Notes: generated from the sequence alone by a model not told the origin. Shown: positions 1 through 24,377, numbered from the stretch's first letter. The stretch: DNA of 64,000 nucleotides from Ovis canadensis (GCF_042477335.2 NC_091255.1:48710501-48774500), one strand, 5' to 3'. Program-made: numbers and translations.

Positions 1-186
1 AGGATAATGGAAACTGTAGCTGATCACTCAATTCCCACTTGTCCAACTCTGTACATCCCCCATCCCTACTGCTCCACAGCCCATCCACGTCCTATTTTTC
101 AGCACCAAGACACATTTATTACCTTACAGAAATCAAAAAACCATCTTTCCTTTCTTTCTTAGTTGCCTCCCTAAGGTCATTACCAT

Positions 187-386
187 GTGCGCGTGCTCAG
201 TTGTGTCCAGCTGTTTGCAACCCCATGGGCTGTAGCCTATCAAGGCTACTCTGTCCAAGGAATTTTTTAGGCAATACTGGAGTGGGTTGTCATTTCCTAC
301 TACAGGGAATCTTTCCAACCCAGGGATCAACCTGCATCTCCTGCACTGGCAGGCAGATTCTTCATCATTGCACCACCTGGAAAGCC
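187..386 (-). repeat. Bov-tA SINE
   Basis: The plus strand reads as the complement of a ruminant Bov-tA element: a 'gctcagttgtgtcc' end, the central 'ctggagtgggttg' type block, and the tRNA-like promoter half ending in 'caccacctggaaagcc'. It is diverged. Confidence 0.85.
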
Positions 387-935
387 ATGGTCATCACCAC
401 CTATCTATAATTTCTTTTAATAAAATAGATGCTTAAATTCTCTAATAGTGTAAACACTCAAAGTTGAAAAACTATGAACCATTTCAGCAAATCCCAAATT
501 AATTTCCTATCCCAACCCCTCCCACTTATGACTCCAAAAATCAAACTTTACTGGAATTGATGAAAAAAACATTATTTCACTTTGAGTGAAACGTCTTTTG
601 GTGTTTTTCCTTAAAGAATCTATCCTAAGGAAATTCTTAATTTATGCCAGAAAAAGACAAAGACATTATCATACTCTATACAGATTATCTGTACATGAAC
701 ACTACTATGATGGCCTCAGACTGGCTAGAAAATGCTCAGAGAAGAACTATGAAGGTGTAGAATGTGGACTCTAGACTCTAGAATCAGAAGATCATCAAAG
801 CAATTTGTCTTCCAAGAGGAGCCTTTGAGGTTCTCTGGACTTGGGTTGAGGGACTGGGAAAGGTGAAGACCTAGAGATATGTGGTACAAGCACAAGAGTG
901 AGACAACTTCCAAGTTTATGGAATAGAAAACGCAG

Positions 936-1036
936 GGGAATTCCCTGGCTCTCCAGTTGTTAGGACTCTAATTTTCCAATGCCAGGTGGCCAGGTTTTAT
1001 CCTCAGTCTGGGAACTAAGATACCACAAGCCATGCA

Positions 1037-1040
<4 letters not shown>
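936..1040 (+). repeat. CHR-type tRNA-derived SINE
   Basis: It opens with a 'ggaattccctgg' head followed by a degenerate 'agttgttaggactc' box A region and ends 'ccatgcagcca'. This is the ruminant CHR SINE pattern; its 3' end runs directly into the TA microsatellite. Confidence 0.8.

Positions 1041-1086
<46 letters not shown>
1041..1086. repeat. (TA)n microsatellite
   Basis: About 45 bases of uninterrupted TA dinucleotide sit at the 3' end of the CHR SINE, suggesting it grew from the SINE tail. Confidence 0.95.
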
Positions 1087-1088
<2 letters not shown>

Positions 1089-1132
1089 ATGCAGATAAGT
1101 GAAAAATAAATGGTACCCCAAGAATACTGGGT

Positions 1133-1350
1133 GGCTTCCCAGGTGGTACTAGTGGCAAAGAATCCACCTGCTAATGCAGGAGATGCAAGAGACTCGGGTT
1201 TGATCCAAGTCAGGAAGATCAGGAAGATCCCTTGGAGTAGGAAATGGCACTCCACCCCAGTAGTCTTGCCTGGAAAATACCATAGGCAGAGGAGCCTGGT
1301 GGGGTACAGTCCATGGGGCCGCAAAGAGTCAGACAGGACGGAGCATACAA
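1133..1350 (+). repeat. Bov-tA SINE
   Basis: A full-length-looking copy runs from 'ggcttcccaggtggt' to the 'agagtcagacagg' end that Bov-tA shares with the BovB tail. Confidence 0.9.
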
Positions 1351-1965
1351 AAGAATAAGACTGATTCAAAAATTTAAAAAAGAAAATATAATATTATCTT
1401 CTCATTCCACCTTTCCTTCTTCTGCCCTCAATTAGGGTGGTTGAAGGAGGAAGTGAGGTGGATAGAATGGCATGTGGACGGGTTAACATACACATTCAGT
1501 CTCGTAAAACTGCTAGGTTTATACCAGCCTCCTCTGCCTAAAACTGGGTTTTAACATCTTTCACTGATCTCTTTTAACATAGCTTTATGGATGGAATAAT
1601 TTCTCCAAGGTTTTTGGCCCCAGGAGTCAGACTCTTCCCCTTCTTAGCCACCCCTCTCCAGGCTGGTTCCCTCACTCACAAAGAATTCAAGACCAACTGC
1701 CAAAAGCTTTGTGTTAAGCCATCCTCCCCCATGCTGGGGCGTTTTCCAAGGCCTGGATATATTGCTCAAGGACATACTAGGTAGTTTTCTGCTGACTTGA
1801 TTGTTTTTCCCTTGTGATGTAAACTTAATAATGAAGTGAGCTAACACTCTAACTATCCAGAAGGGTAAGCTCATAAAGATGAACAACAAAGCCCATCTGT
1901 TTTCTTCCTTTGCCATTCTCACCTACCTACAGTTACAGATATGGTGTTATAAAGAACACGCTTTA

Positions 1966-2097
1966 GGGACTTCCCTGGTGGTCCAATGGCTAGCACTCCA
2001 AGCTCCCAGTGCTGGGGGCCCTGGTTTCATCCCTGGTCGGGGAACTAGATCAGCATGCTTCAACTAAGACCCAGCATGGCCAAATAAGTAGATTAAA
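1966..2097 (+). repeat. CHR-type SINE
   Basis: It starts 'gggacttccctggtggtcc', has the box B-like 'ggtttcatccctggtcgg', and ends in a 'ggccaaataag' tail. Confidence 0.85.
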
Positions 2098-2113
2098 AAC
2101 ACACACACACACA
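2098..2113. repeat. (AC)n short microsatellite
   Basis: Eight AC units lie at the 3' end of the preceding SINE. Confidence 0.85.
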
Positions 2114-2582
2114 TTTTAATGAGTTTACTCCAATGATGATTCAAAAGTCCTGTTATCCAATCTCCCAGCCCTAGAGCACAGGGGTACACTTCGGGAAGAA
2201 TTGATCATTTTCACTGAAACCGGAGAACACAATTTTCCATTTAGGAAGTCACTACTTAGTACAAGGAGCTAGCTATTCATTGCAACAGTATAAAAGGAGG
2301 GATACAAAGAATATCCTTTCTCTGTAAAAATATAAAGGAGAATATGGTCAAAACATTCTCTGCCCTCTAGGACCTTACAGCAGGGCTAGGTTGCCTTGCA
2401 GGGTCTGACCTGGTCTAAACGCAGGCCTTCCATTTACGGGAGAGATAAAAGCTCCAAGATAGGAAAGGAGTTTTTTGCTTTTTGTGTCTTAGGAAACTGG
2501 AATCTGTATACTCCTGCAGAATCATTGGAGTAGCCCTTTGAAGGAGTAGATGGGGTTTCAGGTCCAGTTTCCCAAGGGGACT

Positions 2583-2681
2583 CTTGCTGCTAAGTCGCTT
2601 CAGTCATTTCCGACTCTGTGCGACCCCAGAGACGGCAGCCCACCAGGCTCCCCCGTCCCTGGGATTCTCCAGGCAAGAACA
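2583..2681 (-). repeat. BovA2/Bov-tA SINE fragment
   Basis: The complement of the shared SINE/BovB 3' block is visible ('gctgctaagtcgcttcagtc' onward). The tRNA half is missing. Confidence 0.8.
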
Positions 2682-2964
2682 CTTAGGTGCTCCTTAAGCA
2701 CTAGTACTCTGTTCCCCATTTCACTACAGTGTCTGTCTGGATGCATATCATCTCCCCGGAGGACCCCTGAAGCCTCTCTGTTTCCTCCAGCCTCACAATA
2801 CACCACAGCCCAGAGCAGAGCTTCCAGCATACCACATTCTGAAGCTGATTTTTTACCACCCCGCCCCCTAAATATGCTATCCCTGGGTCTCATAGAGACC
2901 AGACTCCTAAATTTTATTACACTGAAGTAATTACACCCAAATACACTCTCCCCGAAAAAAAAGT

Positions 2965-5530
2965 CCGAGATGAAATGCAGTACTTGGATGCAATCTCAAA
3001 AATGACAGAATGATCTCTGTTCGTCTCCAAGGCAAACCATTCAATATCACAGTAATCCAAGTCTATGCCCTGACCAGTAATGCTGAAGAAGCTGAAGTTG
3101 AATGGTTCTATGAAGACCTACAAGACCTTCTAGAACTAACACCCAAAAAGATGTCCTTTCCATTATAGGGGATTGGAATGCAAAAGTAGGAAGTCAAGAA
3201 ATACCTGGAGTAACAGGCAAATTTGGCCTTGGAGTACAGAACGAAGCAGGACAAAGGCTAATAGAGTTTTGCCAAGAGAACGAACTGGTCATAGCAAACA
3301 CCCTCTTCCAACAACACAAGAGAAGACTCTACACATGGACATCACCAGATGGTCAATACAAAAATCAGATTGGTTACATTCTTTGCAGCCAAAGATGGAG
3401 AAGCTCTATACAGTCAGCAAAAACAAGACTGAGAGCTGACTGTGGCTCAGATGATGAATTCCTTATTGCCAAATTCAGACTTAAATTTTAAAAAGTAGAG
3501 AAAAACACTGGACCACTCAGGTATGACCTAAATCAAATCCCTTAAAATCATACAGTGGAAGTGAGAAATGGATTCAAGGGATTAGATCTGATAGGCAGAG
3601 CGCCTAAAGAAGTATGGATGGATGTTCATGACATTGTACAGGAGGAAAAGAAATGCAAAAAGGCAAAACGGCTGTCTGAGGAGGCCTTACAGATAGCTGT
3701 GAAAAGAAGAGGAGCGAGAGGCAAAGGAGAAAAGGAAAGATATACCCATCTGAAAGCAGAGTTCCAAAAAATAACAAGGAGAGATACGAAAGCCTTCCTC
3801 AGTGATCAATGCAAAGAAATAAAGGAAAACAATAGAATGGACTAGAGTTCTCTTCAAGAAAATTAGAGATACCAAATTTGCATCTTCATGCAAAGATGGC
3901 CACAATGAAGGACAGAAATGGTATGGACCTCACAGAATCAGAAGATATAAAGAAGAGGTGGCAAGAATACACAGAAGATCTATACAAAAGATATCTTCAT
4001 GACCCAGATAATCACGATGGTGTGATCACTCATCTAGAGCCAGATATCCTGGAATGTGAAGTCAAGTGGGGCTTAGGAAGCATCACTACAAACAAAGCTA
4101 GTGGAGGTGATGGAATTCAAGTTGAGCTATTTCAAATTCTAAAAGATGATTCTGTGAAAGTGCTGCATTCAATATGCCAGAAAATTTGGAAAACTCAGTG
4201 GCCACAGGACTGGAAAAGGTCAGTTTTTATTCTAATCCCAAAGAAAAGCAATGCCAAAGAATGCTCAAACTACCACACAATTGCACTCCTCTCACAGTCT
4301 AGCAAAGTAATGCTCAAAATTCTCCAAGCCAGGCTTCAACAGCACGTGAACCATGAACTTCCAGGTGGTCAAGCTGGATTTAGAAAAGGTAGAGGAACCA
4401 GAGATCAAATTGCCAACATCCGTTGGATCATCAAAAAATCAAGAGAGGTCCAGAAAAACATCTACTTCTGCTTTATTGACTATGCCAAAGACTTTGACTG
4501 TGTGGACCACAACAAACTGGAAAATTCTTAAAGAGGCGGGACTAACAGACCACCTGACCTACCTCCTGAGAAATCTGTATGTGCAGGTAAAGAAGCAACA
4601 GTTAAAACTGGACATGGAACAACAGACTAGTTCCAAATAGGGAAAGGAGTATGTCAAGGCTATATATTGTCACCCTGCTTATTTAATTTATATGTAGAGT
4701 ACACCATGAAAAACGCTGGGCTGGATGAAGCACAAGCTGGAATCAAGATTGCAGGGAGAAATATCAATAACCTCAGATATGTAGATGACACCACCCTTAT
4801 GGCAGAAAATGAAGAACTAAAGAGCCTCTTGATGAAAGTGAAAGAGGAGAGTGAAAAAGTTGGCTTGAAACTAAACATTCAGAAAACTAAGATCACGGCA
4901 TCTGGTCCCATCACTTTATGGCAAATAGATGGGGAAGCAATGGAAACAGTGACAGACTTTATTTTGAGGGGCTCCAAAATCACTGCAGATGGTGACTGCA
5001 GCCAAGAAATTAAAAGACACTTGCTCCTTGGAAGAAAAGTTATGACCAACCTAGATAGCATATTCAAAAGCAGAGACATTACTTCGCCAGCAAAGGTCTG
5101 TCTAGTCAAAGCTATGGTTTTTCCAGTGGTCATGTATGAATGTGAGAGTTGGACTATAAAGAAAGCTGAGCGCGGAAGAATTGATGCTTTTGAACTGTGG
5201 TGTTGGAGAAGTCTCTTGAGAGTCCCTTGGACTGCAAGGAGATCCAACCAGTTCACCCTAAAGGAAATCAGTCCTGAATATTCATTGGAAACTCCAATAC
5301 TTTGGCCCCTGATGTGAAAAAGTGACTCATTTGAAAAGACCCTAGCTGGGAAAGATTGAAGGCGGGAGGAGAAGGGGACATGATAGAGGATGAGATGGTT
5401 GGATGACATCACTGACTCAACGGACATGAGTTTGAGTAAATTCCGGGAGTTGGTGATGGACATGGAGGCCTGGTGTGCTGCAGTTCATGCGGTCGCAAGG
5501 AGTCGGACACGACTGAGCAACTGAACTGAT
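2965..5530 (+). mobile_element. BovB (RTE-type) LINE, 5'-truncated and mutated
   Basis: This is a ruminant BovB copy of about 2.6 kb. The reading frame, split by frameshifts and stops, shows part of the endonuclease domain (about 2990-3480), a linker, then reverse transcriptase (3878-5317). Visible RT landmarks are an 'FRKGRGTRDQ' segment near 4380, 'FIDYAKDFDCVD' near 4470, and the catalytic box read as Y-V-D-D at 4778-4789. The family normally has Y-A-D-D. The 3' end finishes with the usual 'gagtcggacacgactgagc' block near 5500-5520. The 5' end with the start of ORF2 is missing. Broken frames make it immobile. Confidence 0.93.
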
Positions 5531-5600
5531 CGACACTCTCCTATCCGCATTCCTCCGCTGCGGATTTTATGCTTTATTTTCAGCACTAGCTAAACACAGA

Positions 5601-5735
5601 TGGGTTTGCCTTGTGGCTCAGCTGGTAAAGAATCCGCCTGCAATGCAGCAGGTAAACCTGGGTTCGACCCCTGGGTTGGGAAGATCCCCTGGAGAAGAGA
5701 AAGGCTACCCAATCCAGTGACTTTCACTTTTACTT
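5601..5735 (+). repeat. Bov-tA SINE, 3'-truncated
   Basis: The tRNA-like head ('ttgtggctcagctggtaaag', 'gggttcgacccctgg') and the first part of the body are present; the tail block is absent. Confidence 0.85.
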
Positions 5736-5825
5736 TTCAAACTCTGAATCCCATAGGATTCTCTGTCGTCTCCAGTTCAGTTTTATTTCAAATCCAACAG
5801 AACTGATACTTTCCAGTTGTGGTCC

Positions 5826-6226
5826 TGGAAGAGACTCTTGAGAATCCCTTTGACAGCAAGGAAATCAAACCAGTCAATCCTAAAGGAAATCAACCCCGAC
5901 TATTCATTGGAAGGGCTGATGCTGAAGCTGAAGCTCCGATACTTTGGCCACCTGATGCCATGAGCCGAATAACACGAAAAGACCCTGATGCTGGGAAAGA
6001 TTGAGGGCACGATAAGGAGGCGACAGAGGATAAGATGTTTGGGTGTCATCACCGACTCAGTGGACATTTGTTGTTGCTCAGTTGCTCAGTCGTGTCCGAG
6101 TCTTTTTTCGACCCCATGGATAGCAGCACGCCAGGCAAACTCCAGGAGACGGCGATGAGCAGGGAAGTCTGGCGTGCTGCAGTTCATGGAGTCGCAAAGA
6201 ATCGGACAGACCAAGTGACTGAACAA
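5826..6226 (+). repeat. BovB 3' end with a nested SINE piece
   Basis: The sequence follows the BovB C-terminal coding region and 3' end ('gaaatcaaccccgactattc' to 'ggacagaccaagtgactgaac'). At about 6067-6136 it is interrupted by an antisense Bov-tA fragment that stands where the BovB 'gagtttgagc' segment is expected. Confidence 0.8.
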
Positions 6227-6559
6227 CATCCTAGCTCCACAACCCTCCGCAGATTCTTTTCTTCTCTCGTGCCCGATGCACCGGGCTACGGTTGAGGACC
6301 AGCCTCGTGGCTCTCGAAAGTGAATTCTGCCGGGGGCAAACTGAGAGTTTAAGCATGAAACCCGCCCAGCAACTCATGGCGTCAAAACGCCCTGCGTTCC
6401 GGTAGGTCCTACCCACTCTTTGCTGGGTGGGGTGCTCCGCTGTAACCCAGCTGGAGCCTGATGTGACCGCTTGTGGACCTCTTGTGGACATTCACGGAAG
6501 TACAATGTGAGAGATGCAAGCAAGAAAATCAACACAGTGGAGCACTCTAAAACAAGCCT

Positions 6560-6847
6560 TACAGACTCAAAGAAGCTCCTCCCCGCTCCTTCCGTGGAGA
6601 TCCGCCTCCATCATGCGTCTCGGTGGTTGACTTTTCCCCCCTTTGATGACTCGGCCATCGACCAGCCCGGCCTGTCGTTTCCCAGAAGGCCCAGCGCCGG
6701 GAAGGGGTTTGCAGCTGCTCCGTCATCGTGCGGCCCGACGCGAGCCCGCGCTCGTGTGCAGGCCCGGCTCGGTTCCTGGTCTCCGGTGCGAGGGTTTACG
6801 CGAGGCCCCGGCCTCGGTCCCCGGACTAGGCCGCGACCCCGGGCGCC
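6560..6847 (+). promoter_or_regulatory. PSMD3: PSMD3 CpG-rich promoter and 5' UTR
   Basis: CpG density rises sharply from about 6600 and continues through exon 1 to about 7070. There is no TATA box at a suitable distance, as expected of a housekeeping CpG-island promoter. The start site is not defined by the sequence; the 5' UTR probably begins within 6680-6800. A candidate antioxidant response element lies at 6646-6655. Confidence 0.75.
6646..6655 (+). promoter_or_regulatory. Candidate antioxidant response element
   Basis: ATGACTCGGC fits the ARE core RTGACNNNGC exactly, about 190 bp upstream of the PSMD3 start codon. NRF1 (NFE2L1) and NRF2 are known to induce proteasome genes through such sites; that this copy is used is inference. 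Confidence 0.5.
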
Positions 6848-19326
<12,479 letters not shown>

Positions 19327-19715
19327 GCTGGGGGGCTGGGGAGGGGTGGGGTGAGTGGGGACTGGCTCTGTCTTTCCCCCATGGGGGTCCCCTGCCCAGG
19401 GAACTGGCTCCTCTTCCCACATGGGGCACACAGACTGCTATGTGCAGGGGGTGAGGGGTGCAGGGAGCCGGTCACCCTACCTCATCCCAGGGCCCCTCCT
19501 CAGCCGGTGACTTAGCACACGGGGGCAGGCGGGCGGGCGGGCAGCCTCCCCAGGGCAGGGTCCTGGTAGTGGTGTGGGCAGCACGATGGGAAGGACTAGC
19601 CCTGTGCCCTCCTCCAGGGAGTAGGGCACCGGAACTGGGACATGTGTTAGGCTGTATGTTTTTTGAAGCTTCAATTATGATTTTTAAACAATAAAAAGTT
19701 CTCCAAAGCTCCTTG
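19327..19715 (+). other. PSMD3: PSMD3 3' UTR
   Basis: It runs from the stop codon to the polyadenylation site implied by AATAAA at 19690-19695; cleavage is expected near 19710. G-rich and C-rich, with no repeat. Confidence 0.85.
19690..19695 (+). terminator. PSMD3: PSMD3 polyadenylation signal
   Basis: A canonical AATAAA is followed about 20 bp later by a GT-rich stretch ('ccttgtgtatcag'). Confidence 0.88.
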
Positions 19716-20459
19716 TGTATCAGTTACTCTATTTTGCCCTCACAGGTACAGTGTTAACAGGCCCAGATTTTTCTCCTGGCCTGGGAGTGCCAGCCCCAGG
19801 CATGATCTGAGGACCTGATGCAGCTGTAGATGAGGAGGCGGCCAGGGGCTGGGTGAAGAGATTCTGATCTGGGGTCAGAAGGGCCTGGGTTTACTCTTTC
19901 GCATCTAACTGGCTCTCAAATAATTGGGCAACTCTCTAAACTCTCAGGCTCCTTTGCCAGATCTGTCAAATAAATGATTATACTCAGTGATCTCCTGGCT
20001 CTAAAATGAGGAATCTAGGCTTCCAATGGATCAAACAAAATGTGAGAGTCTGGCCCTCAGGTGAGATTCAATGAGGAGAGAAGGGTCTCCAGCAAGGCTG
20101 CACCATGTTGGGAGCAGGGTCCTGCCCAGCTGGCCCTTGAGAGGGGAGGATGGGCTCCTCCCTAAGGGCAGGGAGGAGTGGTCGGGCACAAGGGGGCTCC
20201 CTGTGGCCCCCAGCCCACCTGCTCCAGCAGCATATGGTGAGACTGGGCCTGCCCGGCTCTCCAAGGCTTCAGCCACTGCCAGTGGTGCGCCCCTCGTTGG
20301 GTCATTTGCGATATTCGTGTTCCCGGGCTGGCACCTGGGACATACACGTGCCATACCTTCCTGCCAGCTCTGTCATCTGAGCAGTGCCTCATGGGTTTCT
20401 CCCTCTCAGCTGCATTCCCTCTCTTATTGGTCTCTTCCTTTCCACCTTGCTGATTTTCT

Positions 20460-20917
20460 TTTTATATATATATTTATTTGGCTGTACTGGGCTTCCCAGG
20501 TGGCGCTAGTGGTAAAGAACCCATCTGCTAATGCAGGTTAGACATAAGACATACCAGTTCAATCCCTGGGTCTGGAAGATCTGGAGAAGGGAATGGCGAT
20601 CTGCTCCAGTATTCTTCCCTGGAGAACCCCATGGAAAGAGGAACCTGGCAGGCTACATACATACAGTTCATGGGGTCACGCAGACACGACTGAAGCAACT
20701 TAGCACGGCTCGGGTCTCAATTGCTGCACACAGGATCTTCGATCTTCACTGCAGCTGTAGGATCTTTCTTTTTAGTTGCAACATGCGGGATCTTCAGTCT
20801 CAGCATGCCAACTCTTAGTTGCGGTGTGTGGGATCTAGGTCCCTGACCAGAGATCGAACCCAGGCCCCCTGTATTGGGAGTGGGAAGTCTTAGCCACTGG
20901 ACTACCAAGGAAGTCCC
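20460..20917 (-). repeat. CHR-1-type SINE split by a Bov-tA
   Basis: An antisense CHR-1 element ('tatttatttggctgtact' at its tail end and 'gactaccaaggaagtccc' at its head end) is interrupted at 20489-20703 by a sense-strand Bov-tA copy, so the CHR-1 insertion is the older. Confidence 0.85.
20489..20703 (+). repeat. Bov-tA SINE nested in a CHR-1 SINE
   Basis: It reads from 'gggcttcccaggtggcgcta' to 'cgactgaagcaacttagcac', a near full-length Bov-tA inside the older CHR-1. Confidence 0.85.
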
Positions 20918-21166
20918 TCCACCTTGCTGATTTCTACACGTCTTCCGGACATCCTGCCTCTTAGTGATTCAACTTCCCAGCTTCTGAACCACTCACTTAT
21001 TGATAATGGAATTCTTCTCTTAGGAGGTTGTTTGTATGAAAGCCTTATCTTTCCAACTAGATTGCAGATTCTGAGAGAACTTGAGGCATAATCTGTCCCT
21101 CCAGGACTGCCCAGTGCCTAGCACACTGAGTTGAATAAAGTCTTGTTTGTTAGGCAAGGTCCGCTG

Positions 21167-21372
21167 TGTATTCCCAGGTGGTAGTAGTGGTAAAGAACCT
21201 GTCGGCCAACGCAAGAGACAAACGCAGGTTCAAGCCCTAGGCCGGAAAGACCCCTGGAGAAGGGCATGACAACCCACTCCAACATTCTTTCCTGGACAGA
21301 GGAACCTGGCGGGCTACAGTCCATACAATAGGGTCGCAGAGAGTCGGACATGACTGAAGCAACTCAGCAGGC
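21167..21372 (+). repeat. Bov-tA SINE
   Basis: Body and 3' end are well preserved ('ggagaagggcatgacaaccc' through 'gagtcggacatgactgaagc'). Confidence 0.88.
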
Positions 21373-21776
21373 ATGCACTGCATTTTCATCTGTGGATAGC
21401 CCTAATTCCATTAAAGGCATGTTTTAGACTGGTCTTGCTTTAGTTCCTTGCATCCAAAATTTATTTTAAGGATTCAATCTTTTCCTCATTTTATAGGCCA
21501 ATTCAAAAATCTAATAGATCTTTAATTCCCTTCCAGAAAGGATGAGGACTGATGGTGAGCACCGCCCCCACACCCTTCCAGGGTGTGAGGACAGGCTTAG
21601 GTGGGCCGTGACCCCTGGCCTATGTGATGCCAAGTGAGGGTCCCGTTCTGTGGGGTGTGTGCAGCCTTCCAGTCTCAGCCTGTGGCTCTGTTTTCTTGCT
21701 GGTTGGTTGGTTTTTGTCCTCACATTGCTGTCCTTCTGGCCCTTGACCACTTTGCCTGACCTTTAAAATGACTTTC

Positions 21777-22080
21777 TGGGGCTTCCCTGGTGGCTCAGTG
21801 GTAAAGAATCCACCTACCGGTGCAGGAGACACGGGTTCTATCCCTCACCTGGAAAGATCCCACATGCTGCAGAGCAGCTAAGCCCATGTGCCACAACTGT
21901 TGAGGCTTTGCCCAGGGCTCAGAGCCCCAACTACTGAAGCCCACGCACCCTGGAGCCCATGCTTCATGAGAAGCCACCACAATAAGAAGCGCTTGCCACG
22001 CAGTGAGAGAGTAGCTGCAGCTCACCACAGAGGAAAGCCACACAGCAACGGAGACCCAGCACAGCCAAAAATAAATAAAT
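21777..22080 (+). repeat. CHR-1-type SINE, full length
   Basis: It starts 'ggggcttccctggtggctca' and ends 'gcacagccaaaaataaataa', about 300 bp. Confidence 0.9.
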
Positions 22081-23019
22081 GAAATGACTCTTTCTGAGTG
22101 TGTGATAATTAGTTGTAATTATTATCATTCAAAATGACAGATCTTGAAGTCACCACCAGCCCAAAGTGCCCCAGACCCTTTCCTGGTTGGTAATGGATCA
22201 GAGTGTATCAGTGCTGTTCACAGAGGTGGGGTTATTTGTCATGATTTCCTGGTTCTCACCCGCCTTGAGTCTGTGGACCATTTTTCTGTCTGCTCAGCAT
22301 CTGGAAGTTTCTTGTAATCCATCCTCCTTGGCTTGGCTTCCTTTTCCTGGAGAAATTCAGTGTTATTTTTATGCTTGGAGAGTTCACTGTGTTCTCTACC
22401 TTCCAGTCTTTTTTTTTTTTTTTTAGAAAACTACAGAGAAGTACAAAGAATAACAAAAGTTTAAAAGCCCATCTTTAAAGGTAAGTTTAAAGCCCATCTT
22501 TCCCTCAAGACAGCCACTCTGCTAAATTCAATGACTAGCCTTCCAGTCTACACTTTTCTACTTTTACTACAACATACAGTATTGTCTTGAGTTTTTAAAT
22601 CTCTGCAAATGATGTATCACCTGAAAGTAAGTTCCTTTCACTCAGTAGGGGTTTTGAGGTCTAATCATCTTTAAACCCACACCCAGCACTGTTCCAAGGA
22701 CTGAAAACACAACTGAATAAAACAAACTCCTTTCCCCGTGGGTTTTTATTCTGGAAGGGTGGGGAGCCATACGTGGTATGAATGGGCCACGATTTATTAA
22801 TTTACTGGTGGCCATTGGCCAACTGTTACAAACAACATTCCAGAGGACATTTCTGTGTGTCCCTTTGTACATGTGTCCTGTGGACATAGTTTGCAAACTG
22901 TTCTTAAAGGGTCTGACAGTACGTTTTTTAGACTTGTGAGCCATATCCGCAGTCACAACTATTCACTTCTGTCCTTCTTGAAAGGGGACTTGCATAAACA
23001 ATATGTAAACAAATTATTT

Positions 23020-23338
23020 GTTTTTGGCTGTGCTGGGTCTTCACTGCTGAGCGGGCTTTCTCTAGTTGCAGCGAGCAGGGCTGCTCTCCAGGTGCAGAAG
23101 CCTCTCGTTGCGGTGGCTGCTCTAGTCTTGAGTACAAGCTCTAGGTGTATAGGCTTCAGTAGTTGCCGTGTGGGCTCAGCAGTCGTTGCCTTGTGGGCTC
23201 TAGAGCCCAGACTCAGTAGTCGTGGCACCCAGGCTTAGTCGCCCTGCGACCTATGGGATCTTCCCAGGCCAGTGATTGAATCCGTGTTCCCTGCATTGGC
23301 AAGCAGATCCTTAATCACTGGACCACCAGGGAAGTCCT
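23020..23338 (-). repeat. CHR-1-type SINE with perfect target-site duplication
   Basis: An antisense full-length copy flanked by identical 13-bp repeats, 'aaacaaattattt', at 23007-23019 and 23339-23351. This confirms retroposition with exact ends. Confidence 0.93.
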
Positions 23339-23518
23339 AAACAAATTATTTATGAACACTGGCTTGTTGTGATTTTTACATGTGATAAAATATTCTTTTT
23401 TTTTTCCAGCCATTTCAAAAAATATAACACTCATTCTCAACTTGGGGTGTACATATCTCAGCCCACAGGCCAAGTCTGCAGCAAAGGCATTACTCCAGAG
23501 CCTGTATAAAGACACTCT

Positions 23519-23637
23519 GGGGCTTCCCTGGCAGTCCAGTGGTTAGGACTCAGGGCATCCACGGCTGGGGCGCAGGTTTGATCCCTAGTTGCGGAACTAA
23601 GATCCCCATGCGGTGCGTGTCGTGGCCAAAAATAAAG
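23519..23637 (+). repeat. CHR-2-type SINE
   Basis: Head 'ggggcttccctggcagtcca', tail 'gtcgtggccaaaaataaagg'. Confidence 0.88.
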
Positions 23638-24377
23638 GGGGGTGGGGGGTGGGATGTGCTCCAAGCCCAGTTCCAGATGAAAACAGGAAGTGTGAGTGGA
23701 AGCTACCCACCCGCTCTGGCTATTGAGAAATAATTAGGAAAGCCCTGAGGAAGCTGGGAGGATGAACAACAGCTAGGGGTCTCTGGGGCCAGGCCCTTTG
23801 AGAGACGGTTTCAGTCTGGCCCAGCCCACATGTATCAGAACCAGTAACTTTCTCTCTGCCTGGTCTTTATTCTCTCACGGGCGGGGCTGAAACCTGGGCT
23901 GAGCTGTCATCCAAGAAGTGCATCTCTGAATAGGAAGACAGTGTAATGAAAACGACGGGGGCTCAGGAAGGGCGGCCACAAATCCTGCCCCCAGTTTGTC
24001 CTGTGATGTTGGGCTTTTCCCTGCTCTGAAGCCAACCCTTGTCTATAATGGAGATTTTGCACACTCGGTTGATAGGATGAAAGACGAAAGTGTAATGGAA
24101 GGTGCCTGGCATATAAGAGGTGCCCTCTAATTGTCAGCCAAGCATTCACCCAGATTCTCTCCATGTGGGATGGAGGCCAGAACACCTCCCTGGCCAGACA
24201 GTCCCACTTTCCCTGGAAGCAGCTCACCCCATCCTTCAACACCTCCGGTAGTTAGAACACTCTCTTCTTGAGCTGAAAATTGACTGGCCGTGGCTTCCAC
24301 TCCCTATCCCACTTCTGGTCCCTGAAACCACACAACAACCCTCTCCTCTTTGCCAGACAAAACTGCCAGTTTGTGGA

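Larger units (their letters stand above)
1..6600. other. Intergenic DNA upstream of PSMD3
   Basis: I see no conserved coding exon here. About half the stretch is recognisable retrotransposon (SINEs at 187-386, 936-1040, 1133-1350, 1966-2097, 2583-2681 and 5601-5735; BovB at 2965-5530 and 5826-6226). The rest (387-935, 1351-1965, 2114-2582, 6231-6560) reads as unique or very old sequence with no feature I can name. In human the gene on this side is GSDMA, but no GSDMA exon could be recognised, so its end probably lies outside the window or only non-coding sequence is included. Confidence 0.7.

Noticed and set aside
1-2960. Terminal exons of GSDMA
   Set aside because: Expected by synteny on this side, but no splice-bounded coding segment could be recognised.
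5600-5660. tRNA-like box A/box B sequence
   Set aside because: It is the tRNA-derived head of a Bov-tA SINE, as are the similar heads elsewhere in the window; none folds as a free tRNA gene.
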